Made by a program: the position numbers and the translations under genes. The notes beneath the pieces are model-generated. The model saw nothing but the letters and a program-made list of their open reading frames with translations, was not told where the DNA came from and did not search any database. Below, piece by piece: positions 43,102 to 52,428 of a stretch of DNA of 64,000 nt; within the stretch, counting starts at the first letter, position 1; each line of letters opens with the position of its first letter. This stretch comes from Bacillus methanolicus PB1 (GTDB lineage: Bacteria > Bacillota > Bacilli > Bacillales > Cytobacillaceae), in NCBI RefSeq assembly GCF_000262755.1, contig NZ_AFEU01000001.1:806001-870000 (forward strand), read 5' to 3'.

Positions 43102-44118
43102 ATGAGTAGATTATGCTTTGGGACATATGCCAAGATTGTTCAAAAATCAATTAAAGAGCCTAATGGTCAAAAACGTGTCACTGAATTGTTGTTAGGGCTA
43201 ATTACTGACAATGAGGATGTTACAAACCAAGAAGGTGAGCCTTTTGTGGTTACTGACAAACTTGCCAGTGACTTATTTAACTGCAAAATTAATATGCGTA
43301 AAAAAATAAAGGAAGCATCTAGCTCCCAAACAATAATTAATGCAGCGCATGACTACTTTGAGGATGTAGTCCTGCCTGAAATTATGCCTGAAATGATAAA
43401 AGACATGATTGCCGAATTAGCTGATCTCATATCCAGTGACGATACTGTTCCACAAGATAAAAAAGAAGAATTCTTGCGATTTGCTGATCCGGCCTCTCTT
43501 CATGTCTTTTTGTCTGTCTTATTTTTGTACGTAATAAAAAAGGACAACAAACTTTCTAAAGAGTCACCGGCTCCCTTGAATAATAGAATGCCTTCTATTC
43601 TTAGTGATGTAAAAAAATTAAAGGAGCTTATTGAAAAAATCCATCCAGGAATGCCAGCACCTATTGCTCCACCCGGAGAAATCGAATCACATGAGATGGT
43701 TTATGTCAGAGAATTATTAGCCGCTTACGCTGATGCGGAGGGTCTTGATGAGTTGCCAAAAGAATCATTAGAAAGTTTTCCAAAGTATCAGAAAGATTTT
43801 AAGCGTAGAAGAAAAGACTACTATGCTGCTGAAAGTATTAGACGCGGGGCAAGAGATGTATTTGGAGAAACGAATCCGGATCAGTTTGATGTATTAAAAG
43901 AAGAAACATACGATGGTATCATAGACGTTTATGAAAATGAGTATCCTCATGGACTTGCTAGATTAAAAGGGGTTATGTCTCAAGCCGCTCTTATTCGAGT
44001 TGATAAATGCGTATATAGCCAGATTCCTAATTGGATTGGTGCTAGTGAAAAGAAAGGTGTCTGCCACATGCTTGTAAATGACGGCAAACTAAGGGAGTGG
44101 GTTGAAACTGATGAGTAA
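43102..44118 (+). CDS. ABC-three-component (ABC-3C) system protein, putative effector component
   Basis: A 338-residue protein and the first gene of the defence operon. The C-terminal 75 residues (YDGIIDVYENEYPHGLARLK, then IPNWIGASEKKGVCHMLVND) resemble the C-terminal module that defines the third component of ABC-3C systems. In such systems this module is fused to variable N-terminal effector domains; here residues 1-230 are mostly helical with one hydrophobic stretch (LHVFLSVLFLYVI, about 134-146) and no domain I recognise. GAAAGGGATGG is upstream of the ATG. The gene overlaps the next by 8 bp. Effector function is inferred from system architecture only. Confidence 0.75.
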   Translation: MSRLCFGTYAKIVQKSIKEPNGQKRVTELLLGLITDNEDVTNQEGEPFVVTDKLASDLFNCKINMRKKIKEASSSQTIINAAHDYFEDVVLPEIMPEMIKDMIAELADLISSDDTVPQDKKEEFLRFADPASLHVFLSVLFLYVIKKDNKLSKESPAPLNNRMPSILSDVKKLKELIEKIHPGMPAPIAPPGEIESHEMVYVRELLAAYADAEGLDELPKESLESFPKYQKDFKRRRKDYYAAESIRRGARDVFGETNPDQFDVLKEETYDGIIDVYENEYPHGLARLKGVMSQAALIRVDKCVYSQIPNWIGASEKKGVCHMLVNDGKLREWVETDE

Positions 44119-44560
44119 ATTGTATAATACGCCATTCGAAGCATCCCTACGTATTTTGCTTATACTAGAGACTTCAAGAAATCAAAGTTTTAGTGCAGAC
44201 ATGCTTGCTGCAATAGATTTTATTTCAATTTACGGAAAAGAATTTGGTATTTCTGATGAAAATCTGCATGGGGAGAATAACTATAAATTCAGTGAGTTCA
44301 CCTTACGTCGTGAACTCATAAAGAAGGCAATTAAACAACTGGTGCTTGATGACCTTATAAAGGTACATCCAACCAAAAATGGTTTTACATATTCCATTAA
44401 CCAAAAAGGCTTGAATTATAGCGAATATTTATCAAGTGATTATGCGACCGCATACCGTCGAGCTGTAAGCTTAGTGCGGGAATTCACATCTGATAAAACC
44501 GAGCGTGAAGTTCTAGAGTTTATAAATAGACGCTCCATATATTCGCTACGGGAGGATTAA
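44111..44560 (+). CDS. ABC-3C system middle component
   Basis: A 149-residue protein of winged-helix character: LYNTPFEASLRILLILETSR, a helix pair, then FTLRRELIKKAIKQLVLDDL and the wing IKVHPTKNGFTYSINQKGL. This matches the middle component of ABC-three-component systems, which links the ATPase with the effector. The ATG at 44111 overlaps the stop of the previous gene; a TTG at 44102 is an alternative. The next gene starts 4 nt after its stop codon. Confidence 0.8.
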   Translation: MSKLYNTPFEASLRILLILETSRNQSFSADMLAAIDFISIYGKEFGISDENLHGENNYKFSEFTLRRELIKKAIKQLVLDDLIKVHPTKNGFTYSINQKGLNYSEYLSSDYATAYRRAVSLVREFTSDKTEREVLEFINRRSIYSLRED

Positions 44561-44564
44561 TGAA

Positions 44565-46343
44565 ATGACTAACTTTTATATAAAAAAGCTGATCGTTTCC
44601 GGTAATGGTAAAGAGCCCTCAGTTTTAGAATTTGATGATGGATTAAATATTATCTGCGGGCCATCAAATACTGGAAAAAGCTATATCCTAGAATGTATCG
44701 ACTACTTATTTGGAAGTGATAAAATTCGTTTTGATAGAAACACAGGCTACAACAATATCAAAATAATTGTTGATACAGAAAATGGAAGCATTACATTTGA
44801 ACGCCAGATAGATTCGAATAAAATACAAGTCCATAGTAATGATCACAAAATAGAGTCTGGAGACTATAGAACCAGTGGGAAGAAAAATATCAGTGATGTA
44901 TGGTTAAAGCTTATAGGTATTGACGAGGAGCATTTTATTATAAAAAACTCAAGGTATGATAAACAACGTCTTACCTGGAGAACTTTTTCACACATGTTTC
45001 TCATAAAGGAATCCGTTGTTTTTCAAGAGCCTTCTATTATATTGCCAAAGCAAAATACAGCACATACCGCAGCTCTTTCTGCCCTCTTCTTCTTGATTAC
45101 CGGTCAAGACTTTGCTGACTCCGATCCAAAGGAAGAAAAAAAGATAAAAGAAGCTCGAAAAAAGGCTGTTATTGATTACATTAACAAAAGATTATCTGAT
45201 TTTGCTGATCGTAAAAATGAACTGAATAAACTCCCTGTCGGGGATGAAGAGTACCTTCAAGAGAAAGTAGAGAATGTACTTGCTGAAATCGCCGAAACAG
45301 AAGGAAAAATAACTGATTCCGTCAACCGAAGCAAGCAACTTTTAAAGGAAATTTATATTGTCAGCGAGCAATTGGCCGAGTGCAATACTCTATATAATCG
45401 ATATCAGGCTTTGAAGAGTCAATATACATCAGACATTAAAAGATTGACTTTTATTGTTGAGGGCGAGTTGCATAAAGGAAAAGTGCATCCAAATTCTAAA
45501 TGCCCATTTTGTGACAGCAGTATCCCCTCTTCTCAAAAAGAAGCTAAGTATGCAGAGGCATCCCACGCTGAACTTCATAGGATTCAACTTCAATTAGATG
45601 ATTTAGTAGAAGCTGAGCAAGACCTGATAAAGGAACGGTCAGTTCTTGAATCTGAAATAGCTAGATTAAATAAGGAAAAATCAGATGTTGAGTTACTCCT
45701 CAGTGAGGAATTAAAACCAAAAATTGCTGCACTTAAAGCAACTTTATATGATTATCGAAGAGCCATTGAAATCCGTAACGAATCAGTGGTTATTAGTAAA
45801 TTTGAAACAACTATGAAAGCTGAATTATTTGAAACAATGGCTGAAGAAGAATCTGAGGTAGAGTTCAAAATTAAGAGCTACTTTAGTCGCGACATCATAG
45901 CCGCATTGGATAGCTATCTAAACAGAGTACTTGAATCTTGTAAGTTTGACGCATATAGCTCAGCTTATTTAGATCCGAGCTCGTTTGACATTATTATTAA
46001 TGGAACTCCTAAAAACACATATGGTAAGGGATATCGTGCCTTCTTAAATACGGTACTCGCTGTAACGCTTATGGAGTATCTATCTGATAAAGGCAAATAT
46101 GCTCCAGAGCTATTGATTATTGATTCCCCTATTCTTTCTTTGAAGGAAAAAGGAGACGGTGTAGCTTCTGACACCATGAAAGCCGCGTTATTCCAATACC
46201 TATTGGATAACCAGACTCACGGTCAAGTTATTATTGTTGAAAATGATATTCCTGATTTAGATTACAGCAACGCAAATGTGATCCAGTTTACTAAAGATGA
46301 GTCACATGGACGCTACGGATTCTTGAATGGCGTTCGCCAATAA
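44565..46343 (+). CDS. ABC-3C system SMC/Rad50-like ATPase (DUF3732)
   Basis: A 592-residue ABC ATPase with a coiled-coil insertion. Walker A GPSNTGKS is at residues 32-39. Two long coiled coils (about 195-300 and 325-420) flank a CPFC zinc-hook-like motif at residues 313-316. Walker B LLIIDSP is near residue 515, followed by LSLKEKGDG and the segment ending IIVENDIPDLD. The layout is that of DUF3732 ATPases in ABC-3C conflict systems, thought to sense invading DNA or its processing and to release an effector. GGGAGG precedes the ATG by 9 nt. The central part of the operon. Confidence 0.88.
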   Translation: MTNFYIKKLIVSGNGKEPSVLEFDDGLNIICGPSNTGKSYILECIDYLFGSDKIRFDRNTGYNNIKIIVDTENGSITFERQIDSNKIQVHSNDHKIESGDYRTSGKKNISDVWLKLIGIDEEHFIIKNSRYDKQRLTWRTFSHMFLIKESVVFQEPSIILPKQNTAHTAALSALFFLITGQDFADSDPKEEKKIKEARKKAVIDYINKRLSDFADRKNELNKLPVGDEEYLQEKVENVLAEIAETEGKITDSVNRSKQLLKEIYIVSEQLAECNTLYNRYQALKSQYTSDIKRLTFIVEGELHKGKVHPNSKCPFCDSSIPSSQKEAKYAEASHAELHRIQLQLDDLVEAEQDLIKERSVLESEIARLNKEKSDVELLLSEELKPKIAALKATLYDYRRAIEIRNESVVISKFETTMKAELFETMAEEESEVEFKIKSYFSRDIIAALDSYLNRVLESCKFDAYSSAYLDPSSFDIIINGTPKNTYGKGYRAFLNTVLAVTLMEYLSDKGKYAPELLIIDSPILSLKEKGDGVASDTMKAALFQYLLDNQTHGQVIIVENDIPDLDYSNANVIQFTKDESHGRYGFLNGVRQ

Positions 46344-46361
46344 GAAATGGAGGCTTATAAA

Positions 46362-46583
46362 ATGAGCAAAGATCAAAATATAGAAAAGTGGTCTTCAATG
46401 GATACGATCACTGATTACCTTGGTGTAAGCCGCGAAACTGTACTGCAATGGATCAACAACCGAAACATGCCTGCCCATAAGGTAGGACGACTCTGGAAAT
46501 TTAAAATTTCAGAAGTTGATGAATGGATTCGTTCAGGCGGAGCAGCTGAAAAAAGTGATTCAGAAGAATCTAACGAAAAATAA
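46362..46583 (+). CDS. Excisionase/MerR-type HTH protein
   Basis: A 73-residue protein with one HTH_17 domain: WSSMDTITDYLGVSRETVLQ, then IPAHKV-type NMPAHKVGRLWKFKISEVDEW. It binds DNA and could regulate the RM genes or act in element excision. GGAGG is 8 nt before the ATG at 46362. It is 18 nt behind the ATPase and 34 nt before hsdM, so it links the two defence modules. The C-terminal 15 residues are acidic and disordered. Confidence 0.85.
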   Translation: MSKDQNIEKWSSMDTITDYLGVSRETVLQWINNRNMPAHKVGRLWKFKISEVDEWIRSGGAAEKSDSEESNEK

Positions 46584-46617
46584 AATAACAATTATTACTG
46601 CAAAGGAGATTAAAATA

Positions 46618-48189
46618 ATGGCTGATAACAGAAAAGAACAAGAACGTGCGGAGTTGCATCGCACCATATGGAATATAGCAAACGAGCTGCGTGGAAGCGT
46701 AGACGGTTGGGATTTTAAACAATATGTTTTAGGCATGCTATTCTACCGTTACATTTCAGAAAATCTAACAGCATATATCAATATGGGAGAATGGGAAGCC
46801 GGTGATAAAACCTTTGATTATGCAAAATTATCTGATCAGGATGCTGAACAGGCCCGTGAGGACCTTGTTGCAACAAAGGGCTTTTTTATACTGCCAAGCG
46901 AGCTTTTCGAAAATGTTCGTCGTCGAGCAGCAAACGATGACAATTTAAACGAAACCCTCGAGAGGATATTTAAGAACATTGAAGCCTCAGCTCAAGGTAC
47001 AAGTAACGAGGAAAATTTCAAAGGGCTATTTGATGATATCGATGTAAATAGCAATAAATTAGGAGGAACAGTTGCTAAGCGTAACGACAAACTAGTCAAG
47101 CTTATGAACGGTATTGGTGATATGAAGCTTGGAGATTACAAAGATAATACCATCGACGCTTTTGGCGATGCCTATGAGTTTTTAATGGGCATGTATGCAT
47201 CCAATGCAGGAAAAAGCGGAGGTGAGTACTATACACCACAAGAGGTTTCAGAATTGTTAACTCGTCTTACTTTAGTAGGCAAAACTGAAGTTAATAAAGT
47301 ATATGATCCAGCCTGTGGTTCAGGCTCTTTGCTACTTAAATTTGCCAAGATTTTAGGAAAAGAGAATGTGCGTCAGGGCTTCTTTGGGCAGGAAATAAAT
47401 ATTACAACCTACAACCTTTGTCGTATCAATATGTTTTTGCACGATATTGACTATGACAAGTTTGATATCGGTCATGGCGATACGCTAACTGATCCTCTCC
47501 ATTGGGATGATGAGCCCTTTGAGGCTATAGTTTCAAATCCTCCCTACTCAATTAAGTGGGATGGTGATAGCAATCCATTGTTAATCAATGATCCGCGTTT
47601 TTCACCAGCAGGAGTACTTGCACCAAAATCAAAAGCCGATCTTGCTTTTATTATGCATAGTCTTTCGTGGCTTGCAACAAATGGTACAGCGGCAATTGTA
47701 TGCTTCCCTGGTGTACTTTATCGCGGAGGCGCTGAGCAAAAAATTAGAAAATACCTAATTGACAATAACTATGTAGATTGTGTTATTCAATTGCCAGACA
47801 ACCTGTTTTTTGGCACAAGCATAGCTACATGTATTATGGTGCTAAAAAAATCAAAAAGCGAAAATAGCACTCTATTTATTGATGCATCACGTGAATATAT
47901 CAAAGTTACAAACAGCAATAAGCTGACAGATGAAAACATCTCAAAAATTATCGCTGCTTATGAGAAACGTGAAAATATTGACTACTTTGTTCGCCTTGTC
48001 AATAATGACGACATTGCGGCACAAGACTACAATCTTTCAGTTTCCACTTATGTGGAGCAAGAAGACACTCGTGAGGTTATAGACATCGTTAAACTAAATG
48101 CGGAAATTGAAAACATCGTTGCCCGAGGAGATGCACTTCGACGAGAAATAGCTGCAATAATTGCAGAAATAGAGGGGGTAGACGCATGA
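46618..48189 (+). CDS. hsdM: Type I restriction-modification methyltransferase subunit HsdM
   Basis: A 523-residue adenine-N6 methyltransferase. The N-terminal helical HsdM_N domain starts ELHRTIWNIANELRGSVDGW. SAM motif I is in VYDPACGSGSLLLKF (near residue 231) and the catalytic NPPY is at about 307 (SNPPYSIKWDGD). It works with HsdS as M2S and with HsdR in restriction. Start at ATG 46618, with AAGGAG 10 nt upstream. It overlaps hsdS by 4 bp (ATGA). Confidence 0.95.
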   Translation: MADNRKEQERAELHRTIWNIANELRGSVDGWDFKQYVLGMLFYRYISENLTAYINMGEWEAGDKTFDYAKLSDQDAEQAREDLVATKGFFILPSELFENVRRRAANDDNLNETLERIFKNIEASAQGTSNEENFKGLFDDIDVNSNKLGGTVAKRNDKLVKLMNGIGDMKLGDYKDNTIDAFGDAYEFLMGMYASNAGKSGGEYYTPQEVSELLTRLTLVGKTEVNKVYDPACGSGSLLLKFAKILGKENVRQGFFGQEINITTYNLCRINMFLHDIDYDKFDIGHGDTLTDPLHWDDEPFEAIVSNPPYSIKWDGDSNPLLINDPRFSPAGVLAPKSKADLAFIMHSLSWLATNGTAAIVCFPGVLYRGGAEQKIRKYLIDNNYVDCVIQLPDNLFFGTSIATCIMVLKKSKSENSTLFIDASREYIKVTNSNKLTDENISKIIAAYEKRENIDYFVRLVNNDDIAAQDYNLSVSTYVEQEDTREVIDIVKLNAEIENIVARGDALRREIAAIIAEIEGVDA

Positions 48190-49376
48190 GCAAACTAGAT
48201 GATTTAATTACTGAGCTCTGTCCAAATGGAGTGAAATACAAAGTCATTGATGAAATTTGCATGATTAGTCGTGGAAGGGTAATGTCTAAAGACTATCTTC
48301 GCGAAAATGCAGGCGAATATCCAGTTTATTCCTCTCAGACCGCAAACAATGGTATATTCGGCTATATAAATTCTTACGATTATGATTTTGAATCGATAAC
48401 CTGGACTACTGATGGTGCAAATGCCGGCTCAGTATTCTATCACTGTGATGAAAAATTTAGCATTACAAATGTGTGTGGATTGCTTCGTGTGAACAGCGAT
48501 GAAATCATTACAAAATTTCTATTTTATGTGCTTAAAGTAGTTGCTCAATCTTATGTTAATTCGGGCATGGGAAACCCTAAATTAATGAGTAATGTAATGT
48601 CAAAAATATCTGTCCCCATTCCTCCACTCCCTGTTCAACAAGAGATTGTAAGAATCCTTGATAAGTTCACCTCTCTGGAGGCGGAGCTGGAGGCGGAGCT
48701 AGAGGCGGAGCTGGAGGCAAGAAAGAAACAATATGAGTATTATAGAGATATTCTGCTCACTTTCGGCAATAATGTGGAGACGAAGACACTAGATGAAATT
48801 GCAACGGACATGTACAGAGGCTCTGGAATTAAGCGTGACCAAGTTACTGAAACAGGGACACCATGTGTTCGGTATGGTGAGATATATACTACCTATAATA
48901 TCTGGTTTGATACTTGTGTATCACACACGAATGCTATGGATATATCGAATAAAAAGTATTTCGAGCATGGTGATATACTCTTTGCGATTACAGGTGAAAG
49001 CGTTGATGAAATTGCAAAGTCCTGCGTTTATGTCGGGCATGATAAATGCTTGGCAGGTGGTGATATTGTTGTCATGAAGCATAATGAAAATCCGAAGTAT
49101 TTAGCGTATGCTTTGTCCACGACCGAAGCACAAAAACAAAAAAGTAAAGGAAAAGTAAAAAGCAAAGTCGTACACTCAAGTATTCCAGCATTGAAGGAAA
49201 TTAGAATTCCTATTCCTCCAATTGAGGAACAAGAACGAATCGTTGCCATTCTTGACCGCTTTGATGCGCTTATTAATGATATTACTCAGGGCTTATCAGC
49301 GGAAATTGAAGCGAGACGTAAGCAATACGAATATTATCGTGATAAGCTATTAAGTTTTAAGGAGGTGGCTTCATGA
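48186..49376 (+). CDS. hsdS: Type I restriction-modification specificity subunit HsdS
   Basis: A 396-residue DNA-recognition subunit with two target-recognition domains (about 12-150 and 205-345). Each is followed by a conserved helical segment: PIPPLPVQQEIVRILDKFT with KKQYEYYRDILL, and PIPPIEEQERIVAILDRFD with RKQYEYYRDKLL. Between the domains lies a repeated LEAE tract (48675-48722). The two domains read the two halves of a split target whose sequence cannot be predicted by eye. Coupled to hsdM and hsdR by 4-bp overlaps. Confidence 0.94.
   Translation: MSKLDDLITELCPNGVKYKVIDEICMISRGRVMSKDYLRENAGEYPVYSSQTANNGIFGYINSYDYDFESITWTTDGANAGSVFYHCDEKFSITNVCGLLRVNSDEIITKFLFYVLKVVAQSYVNSGMGNPKLMSNVMSKISVPIPPLPVQQEIVRILDKFTSLEAELEAELEAELEARKKQYEYYRDILLTFGNNVETKTLDEIATDMYRGSGIKRDQVTETGTPCVRYGEIYTTYNIWFDTCVSHTNAMDISNKKYFEHGDILFAITGESVDEIAKSCVYVGHDKCLAGGDIVVMKHNENPKYLAYALSTTEAQKQKSKGKVKSKVVHSSIPALKEIRIPIPPIEEQERIVAILDRFDALINDITQGLSAEIEARRKQYEYYRDKLLSFKEVAS
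48675..48722 (+). repeat. 12-bp tandem repeats in the hsdS central spacer
   Basis: CTGGAGGCGGAG is repeated three times (the third copy has CTA), followed by a partial copy CTGGAGGCAAGA. It encodes LEAE x3 and LEAR in the helix between the two recognition domains. Copy-number change would shift spacing by four residues, as in the TAEL repeats of EcoR124I. Confidence 0.9.
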
Positions 49377-52300
49377 TTAACTATAATATAGTGGCTTCTA
49401 CAAATGAAGCCACCGTTGTTGCAGAATATGCGCCGGAACCATATCGTGCAGTAGATTATCAGAGCGAGGCTGCATTAGAAAAAGAATTTATCAATCTCCT
49501 TTGTGGACAAGGCTATGAACATATAAATGTCTCTACTGAAGCTGATTTAATCGCTAACCTACGTCATCAGCTTGAATTACTAAATCGCTTCAACTTCTCT
49601 GACGACGAATGGAGAAGATTTTTTACGCAAAACCTCGCCAGTACGAACGAGGGCATCGTAGAAAAGACTCGTAAGATACAAGAAGACCACGTGCAAATTT
49701 TAAAAAGGGATGATGGCAGCACAAAGAACATCTTACTTATAGATAAGAATAATATTCATAACAACCGTCTTCAGGTTCTAAATCAGTATGAAGAAGCAGG
49801 AGGTACTCGCGAAACAAGGTATGACGTGACCATACTTGTTAATGGCCTACCACTTGTTCATGTTGAATTAAAACGCCGAGGTGTAGCAATCCGAGAGGCA
49901 TTTAATCAAATTAAAAGATATCAACGCGATAGCTTCTGGGCTTCTTCAGGACTATATGAGTATGTACAGCTATTTGTAATATCTAATGGGACCCATACAA
50001 AATATTACTCTAATACGACCCGTAGCCAGCACATTAAAGAATCCTCCGACAACAAGAGAAGCAAAAGTAAAAAGACTAGTAATAGCTTTGAATTTACCAG
50101 TTATTGGGCAGATGCCAACAATCGTGTGATCACTGATTTGGTCGATTTTACTAAGACTTTTTTTGCCAAACATACCCTTCTAAACATTTTGACTCGCTAC
50201 TGTGTCTTTACATCAGAAGACCTGCTACTCGTCATGCGCCCTTATCAGATTGCGGCAACAGAGCGCATACTAAACCGAATCGAGATATCTACCAACTATA
50301 AGAAGGTAGGCACGATTGAAGCAGGCGGATATATTTGGCACACGACTGGTTCTGGCAAAACACTGACCAGCTTCAAAACAGCGCAGCTTGCTACTGCACT
50401 TCCTTTTATAGACAAAGTGCTATTCGTTGTTGATAGAAAAGACCTTGACTATCAAACGATGAAAGAGTACGACAGATTTGAAAAAGGCGCTGCAAATAGT
50501 AATACTTCTACAAAGGTTTTACAGAAACAACTGGAAAATCCGGATGCACGCATTATCATCACAACTATACAAAAACTAGATAAATTTATAACTAAGAATA
50601 AAGTCCATAATGTTTATAAACAACACATTGTTTTGATCTTTGATGAATGTCACCGTTCACAGTTTGGGGAGATGCACCAGAAGATTATTAAGGCATTCAA
50701 AAATTACCATATCTTTGGCTTTACTGGAACACCAATTTTTGCAGTTAATGCAGGAAGCAGTGGTAATCCCCTAATGCGAACAACACCACAAGCATTTGGA
50801 GATAAGCTTCATACCTACACCATTGTCGATGCGATAAACGACGGTAATGTGCTGCCTTTCCGTATTGACTTTATAAATACAGTTAAGGAAAAAGATAATA
50901 TTAACGATACGAAGGTTCGCGCGATTGATGTAGAAAAAGCCATGTCTGCACCCGAGCGAATCCGAGAAGTTACGAGCTATATTCTTGACCACTTTGACCA
51001 AAAAACAAAACGTAATAGCTTTTATTCACTAAGAGGACAGCGCATGGCAGGGTTTAACTCAATTTTTGCTGTGGCTTCAATCCCAATGGCGATGAAGTAT
51101 TATACTGAATTCAAGCGGCAACTAGAAGAACGGAACCGCAATCTTACTGTTGCGACGATTTTCAGCTTTAGTGCAAATGAAGATGATCCAGAAGATGCTT
51201 TACCGGAAGAAGGTTTTGAAACAGACAAGCTTGATAAGACATCTCGTGACTTCTTAGATGCGGCCATTGCTGACTACAACCAGACATTTAATGTGAATTT
51301 TGACACTTCAGCGGATAAGTTTCAAAACTATTATAAAGACCTCTCACAACGAGTAAAAAATCGTGAGGTAGACTTGCTTATTGTTGTCAATATGTTCTTG
51401 ACTGGTTTTGATGCTACAACATTAAATACGCTTTGGGTAGACAAGAATCTGAAGCACCATGGTCTAATTCAAGCCTTTTCTCGAACCAATCGTATTTTGA
51501 ACTCTGTTAAAACCTTCGGTAACATTGTTTGTTTCCGGGATCTTAAGCAAGCAACTGATGATGCCATTGCCCTCTTTGGAGACAAAGAAGCAGGCGGCAT
51601 CGTTCTTCTAAAAACCTATGATGATTACTACAATGGCTTTGACGAAGATGGCAAACACAATCCTGGATATTCAGAATTGATTGAGTCTCTTCAATCATTG
51701 TATCCATTGGGACAACCAATTTTAGGAGAAGGTACACAAAAGGAATTCATACGGCTTTTCGGTGCAATCTTAAGAATGAAAAATATCCTCACTGCATTTG
51801 ATGATTTTGAAGGCAATGAGATATTAAGTGAACGTGATTTTCAAGACTACCAAAGCATCTATATCGATCTATACCAAGACTTCCGAAAAGACAAAGATGC
51901 TGACAAAGAGAATATAAACGATGATATTGTATTTGAAATTGAGTTGATTAAACAAATTGAAGTCAATATCGACTACATTCTAATGCTGGTAGCGAAGTAT
52001 CATGAATCTAACTGTACAGATAAGAGTATCCTTACAACTATTGATAAAGCAATCAACTCAAGCATTGAGCTTCGCAGTAAAAAAGAACTTATTGAAAGTT
52101 TTATAAACCAAGTCAATACTTCCACACAAGTGGATGATGATTGGCGTAAATTCGTCATTGAGCAAAAGGAAAATGATTTAGCTGCGATTATTAACGATGA
52201 GAAACTAAAACCAGATGAAACACGAAAATTCATAGCAGGTTCGTTCCGAGATGGGGCATTAAAGACTACCGGGACAGATATTGATAAGATTCTACCTCCT

Positions 52301-52402
52301 GTTTCACGTTTTGGAGGCAGAGGTGGAGGCCGCGCTGCTAAAAAGCAAAGTGTCATTGAGAAGTTAATGGCATTCTTTGAGAAGTATCTCGGTCTGGTAT
52401 AG
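49373..52402 (+). CDS. hsdR: Type I restriction endonuclease subunit HsdR
   Basis: A 1009-residue translocase-nuclease. The N-terminal PD-(D/E)XK nuclease has D in RYDVTILVNGLPLVHVELK (about residues 149-167). The SF2 motor has Walker A TGSGKT (about 326), the DECH box DECHRSQFGEMH (about 423) and motif III FTGTPIF, with motifs V/VI in VVNMFLTGFDA and IQAFSRTNR. A C-terminal helical domain ends in Gly/Arg/Lys. Length is normal. It uses ATP to move DNA past the M2S complex and cuts far from unmethylated targets. Last RM gene; the GIY-YIG gene follows 26 nt later. Confidence 0.95.
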   Translation: MINYNIVASTNEATVVAEYAPEPYRAVDYQSEAALEKEFINLLCGQGYEHINVSTEADLIANLRHQLELLNRFNFSDDEWRRFFTQNLASTNEGIVEKTRKIQEDHVQILKRDDGSTKNILLIDKNNIHNNRLQVLNQYEEAGGTRETRYDVTILVNGLPLVHVELKRRGVAIREAFNQIKRYQRDSFWASSGLYEYVQLFVISNGTHTKYYSNTTRSQHIKESSDNKRSKSKKTSNSFEFTSYWADANNRVITDLVDFTKTFFAKHTLLNILTRYCVFTSEDLLLVMRPYQIAATERILNRIEISTNYKKVGTIEAGGYIWHTTGSGKTLTSFKTAQLATALPFIDKVLFVVDRKDLDYQTMKEYDRFEKGAANSNTSTKVLQKQLENPDARIIITTIQKLDKFITKNKVHNVYKQHIVLIFDECHRSQFGEMHQKIIKAFKNYHIFGFTGTPIFAVNAGSSGNPLMRTTPQAFGDKLHTYTIVDAINDGNVLPFRIDFINTVKEKDNINDTKVRAIDVEKAMSAPERIREVTSYILDHFDQKTKRNSFYSLRGQRMAGFNSIFAVASIPMAMKYYTEFKRQLEERNRNLTVATIFSFSANEDDPEDALPEEGFETDKLDKTSRDFLDAAIADYNQTFNVNFDTSADKFQNYYKDLSQRVKNREVDLLIVVNMFLTGFDATTLNTLWVDKNLKHHGLIQAFSRTNRILNSVKTFGNIVCFRDLKQATDDAIALFGDKEAGGIVLLKTYDDYYNGFDEDGKHNPGYSELIESLQSLYPLGQPILGEGTQKEFIRLFGAILRMKNILTAFDDFEGNEILSERDFQDYQSIYIDLYQDFRKDKDADKENINDDIVFEIELIKQIEVNIDYILMLVAKYHESNCTDKSILTTIDKAINSSIELRSKKELIESFINQVNTSTQVDDDWRKFVIEQKENDLAAIINDEKLKPDETRKFIAGSFRDGALKTTGTDIDKILPPVSRFGGRGGGRAAKKQSVIEKLMAFFEKYLGLV

Positions 52403-52428
52403 ATTGTTCAGACAGGAGGGTAAGAAAA

